Assembly (NCBI GenBank): GCA_902459845.2
Contig: CABPSV020000662.1
Location: 1-11,268, forward strand
Direction of reading: 5' to 3'
Source: Hepatocystis sp. ex Piliocolobus tephrosceles
Lineage: Eukaryota; Apicomplexa; Aconoidasida; Haemosporida; Plasmodiidae
DNA length: 11,268 nt
Within the stretch, counting starts at the first letter, position 1. The number at the start of each line of letters is the position of its first letter. Below, in pieces: positions 1 to 8,200 of the stretch. The notes below the pieces were generated by a model, which saw nothing but the letters and a program-made list of their open reading frames with translations, was not told where the DNA came from and ran no database searches. A program made the position numbers and the translations under genes.

Positions 1-311
1 TTTTATTCTTATAAGTGTTATCGCATGCACGTATGCATGTGCATTTATGCATATATGCTTAACTTTATTAAAATAGGTCATTTTTTTTGATTTAATCTTT
101 TTTTTGTACTTAATAATATTACATATATATATACATCTATTGTTGTTTACCAATTGTTTGTTTTTCTTTTTTTTGTGTTTCCTTTTTTTGTTTATCCTTT
201 TTTTAAGTGTGTAGATTGGCTTAACAAATTTTAAAAAGAATTAACTAAAACTTATCGCTTACCACATTTTAATATTAATATTGCTATAGCACTAATTATT
301 AATCATTAATC

Positions 312-347
<36 letters not shown>

Positions 348-542
348 TATGTGCTTATGCTGTATTTATGTAAGCATGTGTGTCATCAGTAGAAACTTTA
401 ACATGTATATGAGCAGACAAAAAACAAGCTCATGTGTTTATGAATAATTAACTAATCTGTTACCCAAATAAAAGTACCATGTTTTTATCACTTCACTTTA
501 TGGTGTTTGGTTATTAGATTTTCAAACATGAAAATATGAATA

Positions 543-545
<3 letters not shown>

Positions 546-593
<48 letters not shown>
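546..593. repeat. Poly-A tract, 48 bp
   Basis: An uninterrupted run of 48 A, in noncoding DNA about 1.65 kb upstream of the kinase start. Such tracts are common between Plasmodium genes and are prone to slippage and assembly error. Confidence 0.9.
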
Positions 594-595
<2 letters not shown>

Positions 596-1146
596 ATACT
601 TCATTCAACTATGTAGCTATGTAGCCTATATTTTTTGCTTCTTCTTGTAGGTATTTTCTATCGCTTGTTTAGACGGGGTTATATATATATATATATATAT
701 ATGTGTCCCAATTTTACATCTTATTTTTTTTCTTATTTCATTTTTTTTGAATTAATTTTGATTCTCTCTGTTTACATTGCTATAAACACCGTTGCTTTTT
801 ATTTTGTCATCAAATACTACAACAGAAAAAAAAAACATTTGATCAAATTTATTTTAACGTATTTAAAACAAATAAAATAAAATAAAATAATAAAAGCACT
901 GCCGAAGTAGTAACAAATAAACAATCCAATTGGGGTGGATGAATTTGGGCGAATATTTTATTTATATATTTGTTTGTTTATATGCGTATTTTATCATTCG
1001 CAATTCGCCAATTTATGTACTAAATTTACAAACTAGTTTATGTATTTATGTGTGTGCTAATTTATGTACTTATTTTTTCTTATTTAATTTTTTCTTTTTC
1101 AAACAATATTGTGAGAAATAATTTTGTTAGCAATTCAAAATGACTC

Positions 1147-1160
<14 letters not shown>

Positions 1161-1183
<23 letters not shown>

Positions 1184-1186
1184 TAT
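1161..1186. repeat. (AT)13 microsatellite, preceded by poly-A
   Basis: A run of A from 1147 continues into alternating AT to 1186. Noncoding dinucleotide repeat, likely length-polymorphic. Confidence 0.85.
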
Positions 1187-1525
1187 TTATCATTTATTAT
1201 GCCGTTATAAAAAACAAAGAGCCTTTTGTTCCCAACTACAATAAAAAAAGTTTGTTTCCCATTTGTTTTGTAAATTTCCATAATATGTACATAACACCTA
1301 TTGTGCTTATATGACTTTTTTTTTTTTTTTAAGTTGAAAAATATACGTTGTTATAAATTTAGTGCGTAAATATGTGGCAGAATTTCTAAAAAATTATAAA
1401 ACTTATAAAAAAGTCGTATAAATTTATTAGAAATATAGAATAGTATAAAGTGTAATATGTCAGTTCTTAAAGCCTTAAAAATTATGTACAAGTAGTGTTT
1501 TTAAATTTTACCTAAAGGGGTAAAA

Positions 1526-1551
1526 AATAAAATAAAATAAAATAAAATAAA

Positions 1552-1601
<50 letters not shown>
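1526..1601. repeat. (AAAAT)n microsatellite running into a 48-bp poly-A tract
   Basis: Five-base AAAAT-type units from about 1526 to 1553 pass directly into an uninterrupted run of A at 1554-1601. The arrangement suggests that a poly-A run and a pentamer repeat expanded from one another. It is noncoding. Confidence 0.85.
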
Positions 1602-1603
<2 letters not shown>

Positions 1604-1799
1604 GTATGAAAAGATGGATAAAATAAATTAATAGTCAAGCAAACAAACAATAAGAACAAATTTTATCTTAGCATTGTTGATATTAACTACTTTTAGGAAT
1701 TTTTTTTTTTTTTTTTTCATGGTTGTGCACGTTGAATGTGTGTATGTACCAAAATTTATATTCGTGCCTATTCATTAATACGTATGTATATGTACATAT

Positions 1800-1835
<36 letters not shown>

Positions 1836-1998
1836 GTAGAAATGGAGAGAAAGATATGTTAGTACTTTATTTTTTTTTCATAACAATCAAACCGATAATT
1901 AAGTAAAAAAAAAATAGTGTTTGTTAAAAATGTATTTTTTATTTATTTTTTTTTTTTTTTTGTCACATTTTTTTAGTTTATCCGTTTGTTTATGAACC

Positions 1999-2021
1999 TG
2001 CATGTATATCATTGTGCATGT
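1999..2021 (+). promoter_or_regulatory. Pair of TGCATGT motifs upstream of the kinase start
   Basis: TGCATGT occurs at 1999-2005 and again at 2015-2021, 16 bp apart, about 230-250 bp before the ATG. The GCATG core matches the preference described for some Plasmodium ApiAP2 factors (AP2-Sp type, TGCATG). GC-containing 7-mers are scarce in DNA this AT-rich, so a close pair is suggestive. Binding and stage-specific control are inference only. Confidence 0.35.
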
Positions 2022-2052
2022 TAAGCTTACATATACATTAATCTGTATACCC

Positions 2053-2082
2053 GTTTATCCATTTAATTTGTTTATCCATTTA
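2053..2082. repeat. 13-bp direct repeat, two copies
   Basis: GTTTATCCATTTA is perfectly repeated at 2053-2065 and 2070-2082, a 17-bp period, about 170-190 bp before the start codon. A related GTTTATCCGTTT lies just upstream, near 1976-1987. It could be a simple duplication or a paired protein-binding site; the sequence alone does not decide. Confidence 0.5.
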
Positions 2083-2229
2083 GTTTTTTTTTTTTTTTTT
2101 TTATTTAGAATAATGCACATTATGCACACACTATGTACAACTTTTATTATGCATTAATTTTTGCAACATTCTTAATAATCGTATATAGAGCTACAGACTT
2201 TAAGATAATATTACATTTTTAACAACTTG

Positions 2230-2246
2230 AAAAAAAAAAAAAAAAA
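2230..2246 (+). promoter_or_regulatory. Poly-A leader in front of the start codon
   Basis: Seventeen A residues lie directly before the ATG at 2247. An A-rich context at -1 to -4 and beyond is the usual translation-start context in Plasmodium. An in-frame TAA at 2220-2222, nine codons upstream, shows that this exon cannot extend further 5' in this frame and supports 2247 as the start. Confidence 0.7.
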
Positions 2247-5200
2247 ATGTCTAATAAACAGTTTAATATAATGCCAGTTGAGCCTCCCAAAGCAGTAAGT
2301 TTGAAAAAGGATAACTTAACTGAATGGCATTTAAAAAGTAAAGAACATGAAGAGGTTCAATCTGACATATATGATAGTATAAATGGATTACCAAGTTTAT
2401 TAAAATGTGATCTTATAAATGTAAGACAAGAAAAAAATATAAAAATAAAATCATGTAATAATATAAACAACGGAAAAAAAGAAGCAACTTGCTCTTATGA
2501 TTATTACCATTACAATACGGATAAAATAACAGAACTTAAAAATAATATAGTTTTAAAAAAAAAATGTATACTTTTAAATAATTATAATTATGTCTGTGTA
2601 AAAAAAAAAAATGTAATAGGTATACAGAAAGTTAAATTAATAAATAAAAAATATGGTATAAATAAAGTTACAAAAAAAAAAGAGTCTGAATACGTTTTTA
2701 ATAATATACATTTTCTTGACAGTAATAGTAATAGTAATAGTAGTAGTAGTAGTAGTAGTAGTAATAAGAAATATTGTACTAAAGGTATGCTTTTTAAAAA
2801 TAATACAACTGTTAATGTTAATAATGTATTAAGATGTGATATTGATTGTAATAATAAAAATATAAATGCAACAAATAATAATTTAGATAAAAAAGAAATT
2901 ATTTTTTATGAACAAAAAAACAAACACGTATCACAGGGTGACATTAATAAACAAAAAGAAAAAACCAACATAATAAAAAAAAAAACAAACACAATAAAAG
3001 AAAAAACCAACCTAATAAAAGAAAAAACCAACAGAATAAAAAAAAAAACCAACAGAATAAAAAAAAAAACAAACAGAATAAAAAAAAAAATAATAATATA
3101 TAAAAAGATATTAAAAAGTGAAGATAATGTTAAAACTAATTTTAATAAATATTTAAATACAATGGATAATGATAAAACTAATGTACCATGTAACAATAAA
3201 AACAGTTTATATAATAATGATCCTATTATGACATATACATGTAATAGTTATTCTGGGTATTCTGATAAATATAGTAAGAGTCATTCTCATAGTAACCATA
3301 TGAAAATGATGAATATACATATGTATAATAAAAATTATATAAAAAATGATCAAGACAGTGATAAAAGGATTGATAAAGAGAGTGATTATAACGAATATAA
3401 AATTGAAAACACAGATAGTTATATTGTAAGGAATGACGAAACGATAAAGGAGCAAAGTAACTTAGACCCTCCGGTTGAGGTAGCCAGTCTGGTTGAGGTA
3501 GCCAGTCTGGTTGAAGTAGCCAGTCCGGTTGAAGTGGTCAATCCAGTTGAAGTGGTCAATCCAGTTGAAGTGGTCAATCCGGTTGAAGTGGTCAATCCGG
3601 TTGAAGTAGCCAGTCCGGTTGAAGTGGTCAATCCAGTTGAAGTGGCCAGTCCGGTTGAAGTGGTCAATCCAGTTGAAGTGGTCAATCCGGTTGAAGTGGT
3701 CAATCCAGTTGAAGTGGTCAATCCAGTTGAAGTGGTCAATCCGGTTGAAGTGGTCAATCCAGTTGAAGTGGTCAATCCAGTTGAAGTGGTCAATCCGGTT
3801 GAAGTGGTCAATCCGGTTGAAGTGGTCAATCCGGTTGAAGTGGTCAATCCGGTTGAGTTGGTTAAGTTAACCGAGTTCACTATTCCAACTGAAGTAAATG
3901 TAAAAAACGTAAAGGAACAAAATATTACTGAAAATAATTTTTACAGTAGAAATAGCATAAATTTAAAAAATGAAGCAGAAGTTATTAATTCTGATAAATT
4001 AAGTATAAAAGTTGATACAAATTATAAAAACATAATTGATTACTTAAAAAATAATAATGTGACAAACTATAATAACATTCTGTACCACAATAACACACAA
4101 TACAATGTAACACATCCAAATTACAATAAAAATAATAACAGTTATAACAATGAAAATAAAATTTATTATAGTAACAAAAATATTTTTAATAAAAAAGTAT
4201 CTATACGATATGATTCCAAACCAATGAATAATACAACGCATGATAAGAACGAAAAGAAGGAAACTTCTTTTATTAATAGGTTGAATTTTTTTATAATGAA
4301 TAAAATATCTTTTTTAAATAAAAATGTAAATAATGAAACACACACATCTGATGTTAGTACATCAGGTACGAATGTAAATAGTTCGATTACACCCAGTAAG
4401 AATTATACAAAATTTCCAATTGCTAGTAACGAGAGAAATATAAAAAATGTATGCAACATAGACTATGGTACCGACAAGAATAAAAAAAAAGGAGGAAAAG
4501 TAAGTGATGATTTTTTATCATTTGTTAATAAAAAAAGTGTTAAAGATTGTTCTATTAAATCACCATTAAACGTTGAAAATAAAAAGATTATGTATAACTA
4601 TGCATATGTAAAAAATGGTATATACAATAAGTGTTTATATAGTAACAAAAATGTTATGAGTATGTCTAAAAAAAATATAGTATATGTATATAAAAGAAGA
4701 AAGAATAACAATATATTAAAAATAAATGAAAAAGGGAAAAAATGTGACGGGAAAAGTGGTGGTAACGAAAAAGATGGTGGTAACGAAAAGGATGGTGGTA
4801 ATGGAAAAAAAAAAAAAGTTAAAGAAAAAATCAATAGGAGCAATAAGAATTTTAGGAGGAGCTACTCCGAAACTTTTCAACAAAGGGATAATAAAAATAA
4901 GTTATATGTACTTAACAATTTTAGTAATAACAAAATAAGTACAAATAAAATTAGTACAAATAAAGTTAGTACAAATAAAATTAGTACAAATAAAATTAGT
5001 ACAAATAAAGTTAGTGATATTGTAAAAAAATATACTAGTCATGATATAATAGAAATAATAGATAAATACGGTTTAATATTATATAGTGTTAATAACAGTA
5101 ATTATATTGATCGTGTTAATGTTACTACATTCGTTGATAATATAAAAAAACCAATTAGTTTAACAAGTTCTGACCGACTATGTGATTTGATTAATAGCAA

Positions 5201-8200
5201 CGGTAGCAACAATCGTAACAGTGGTAACAATCGTAACAGTGGTAACAATCGTAACAGTGGGAAAGGTACTAATTTTGACGATAACAACATTAATGTTAAA
5301 AAAGATTGTAATAATATGACTACTATTGATGAAAATAAAAACATTAGCAGTAATATTATTAGTGACAATGGGAAGTCTTTTTTTTCTTTTTTTTTAAAAC
5401 AAAATAAAACAGAAACGAAAAAATGTGCAATTAATAATAATTTGAATAAGTTTTTTGCAAAAAATGAAATAATTAATACAATGTATCAAAACATGAATAA
5501 TAACGATAATATACATAGTTATAATAAATATTTAAAAAATAATAAAACTGCAGTAAAACCTATAACTTGTACTTCATTTAAAAATGGAAACTTTACGCAA
5601 GTCGGAACTCTTTCTAGTCCAAGTAAAAATTTAAATAAATATGTGTATTATAAAAATGAAGCAATAAATAAACATTGTATGACTGTTTATAAAAATGAAA
5701 GTAGTGATAAAAATAAATTATTAGATAACACTCGTTTGTGTCATACTTTTGTTAAAAACAACAACACTAGCAGCAATAACAATAATAACAACAGCAGTAG
5801 CAATAACAACAATAACAACACCAGCAGCAATAACAATAATAGCAACAGCAGTAACAATAACAATAATAACAACAGCAGTAACAATAACAATAATAACAAC
5901 AGCAGTAACAATAACAACAATAACAACAGCAGTAACAATAACAATAATAACAACAGCAGTAACAATAACAACAATAACAACAGCAGTAACAATAACAATA
6001 ATAACAACAGCAGTAATAATAACAATAATAACAACAGCAGTAGCAATAACGTGTACAATGTTTTTAGGGTTAAAAAAGGTATAAATAACAATAATATATG
6101 GAACATAAACAGTGAAAAAAATTCTGTAATAAATAAGAAGAAAGATTATAGTAACAATATATTAAAAAAACATAATGACACAATTAATCAAATTAAATGT
6201 GCTGGAGTTTTTAACAGTTGCAATGTAAATGTGAATGAAAAAAAAAATGAAAATGTTAAGGAAGTAATTACCACATATGTAACATTAGGTACCGAAGAAC
6301 GTGATAGAAGAAACTTAAACATGGTTGTTGATAATGTGTTATGTAAAGAAGTTGCTTGTAACGACAATAGTTGTAATACATCTTCTTATGAAAGTAATAC
6401 GTGTAATATTATGCAGGCTAATATGTATAAAGAACATAAAGATAGTAATAAAAATAACATGATCGATCAACAAATGGACATAGAAGTAAGTAAACATATT
6501 AATAAAGTAAAAAATGAACTAAATTTGATTGAAGATAAAAGTAGTATATTAAATAAGCACTGGAGTAACTCACAACTACATTTATTCAAAACAAATAACA
6601 TGTTTTATGAAAATTTTTTAAAAATAAGTAACAAAAATAATATAATACTTTCTATATTTAATTATTTTAATTTTAATAAAGTAGTTAACGAAATAAACAA
6701 TTTTAATAAAATGGTTGAAGCGGGTGTCAATATTGATACAAGCAAAATTGATGAAAAAAAAATTGATGAAAAAAAAATTGATGAAAAAAAAATCGATGAA
6801 AAAAAAACGAATAAAAGTAACTACTGTATTAATGAATCAAGTTATGACAACAAAAGTAATATGATAATAAATAAAACTAAAAGTAAAGATAATAAAGAAA
6901 AAAAAGAAATGATTGTAAATAAAATATACAATAATGTAATGAATGAAAAGATAGACGATATTAAATATGAAAGTAAAGTTAAGAGTTGTTCATATGTAAA
7001 ATCTATTAGTTTTATTAATAGTGATTTAAATAAAAATAAGGTTAGTGGGGAAGTATATAGTTGTGTAAAAAATATAGATAATATACCCGATGTTATACCC
7101 GATGTTATACCCGATGTTATACTCGATGTTATACCCGATGTTATACCCGATGTTATACTCGATGTTATACCCGATGTTATGCCTGATGTTATGCCTGATG
7201 TTATGCCTGATGTTATGCCTGATGTTATGCCTGATGTTATGCCTGATGTTAATATATCTGCATGTGCATACACAAAAAAAATTAATTATAATAGTAACCA
7301 TGACATAGCGAAAAATAAAATATGCGAAGGGGGACATATTTCGAGTCGTAAAGAATGTTTAACTTATGAAAAAAAAGAAGTCATTGTTTCAAAAGAAAAA
7401 AATAAGTTTATGTTTGTTAATGGCAGCGATGGTAATGCAATCTTAGATGGTAGTGCAGTCTTAGATAGTATTGGCCATATAGCAAGTAATAAATATGTAC
7501 CTACTAAAGTTAAGTCAAGTGGTAATCACAAGGTAGCTAATTATGACACAGGAAAATGTACACAAACGAATACAGAAAAAAATGAACAAAAACCAAAAGT
7601 AAATTTAGACATTGTATTTGATAATTTTGAAAATATCTCCGAAAGAATTAATTTTGTTATGAATAAAACTATCAGTTTTTTTACTAAATATAGATATATG
7701 CATAACGGTTATGGAGAAGTTAAACTATGTAAAAACAATAAAAGTTTATTTAAAAAAAAAAAACTAAAAGCTTGGTCATGTGTTTATAAAATTCATAAAA
7801 TTATTTGTAAAGGAGCTCATGGTATTGTCTTTACTGCATGGCGATATAAAAATGTAGATAGTTTTAGTAGTCAATATTTTGATATAAATAAAGTATATAA
7901 TAATATTGAGAAGAGTAAGATGAAGAAAGTAAATGTGGGGGATAATACCTATAGAAAAGGTCATGTTAATGATATGAGTAATGACATCGATGAAGGTACT
8001 GATAGCGATACAAATGGAAATACTGATAGCGATACAAATGGAAATACTGATAGCGATACAAATGGAAATACTGATAGCGATACAAATGGAGATACTGATA
8101 GCGATACAAAGGGAGATACTGATAGCGATACAAATAAAGATACTGAGGATGATGCAAGTGGTAATTCACATGAAGATAATATAAATAATGTTAAAGGAAA

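Larger units (their letters stand above)
1..2246. other. Noncoding upstream region (promoter and 5' UTR of the kinase gene)
   Basis: No convincing gene is present in this 2.2 kb. It contains long homopolymers (T at 316-345, A at 546-593, A at 1554-1601, and shorter T runs at 1316-1330, 1700-1717, 1946-1961 and 2084-2102). It also has (AT)n tracts at 681-702 and 1161-1186 and a TACATATA/(TA)n stretch near 1786-1835. Short open frames at about 635-880 and 930-1121 begin at TTG rather than ATG and are low-complexity, so I do not call them. In Plasmodium such sequence typically carries the promoter and a long 5' UTR; that role is inferred here from position. No end of an upstream gene is visible. 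Confidence 0.75.

Noticed and set aside
635..880. 81-residue hydrophobic open frame with a possible membrane segment
   Set aside because: It starts at TTG, includes an (AT)11 microsatellite read as Tyr-Ile repeats, and resembles no family I recognise. Its composition matches noncoding surroundings.
930..1121. 63-residue open frame
   Set aside because: It starts at TTG, is short and rich in Phe/Tyr/Ile from T-rich DNA, and shows no domain or supporting context.
3471..3848. Possible CRISPR-like regular array
   Set aside because: Units are directly adjacent with no unique spacers, keep the reading frame, and the genome is eukaryotic.
5741..6106. Antisense poly-Leu open frame
   Set aside because: It is the reverse complement of the Asn/Ser codon repeat; the absence of stops follows from the repeat unit.
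6842..7337. Antisense and alternative-frame open frames over the IPDV/MPDV array (SGIT, NIRH and LMLC repeats)
   Set aside because: The 12-bp period keeps all frames open. The main frame continues into a well-conserved kinase domain, so the others are shadows.
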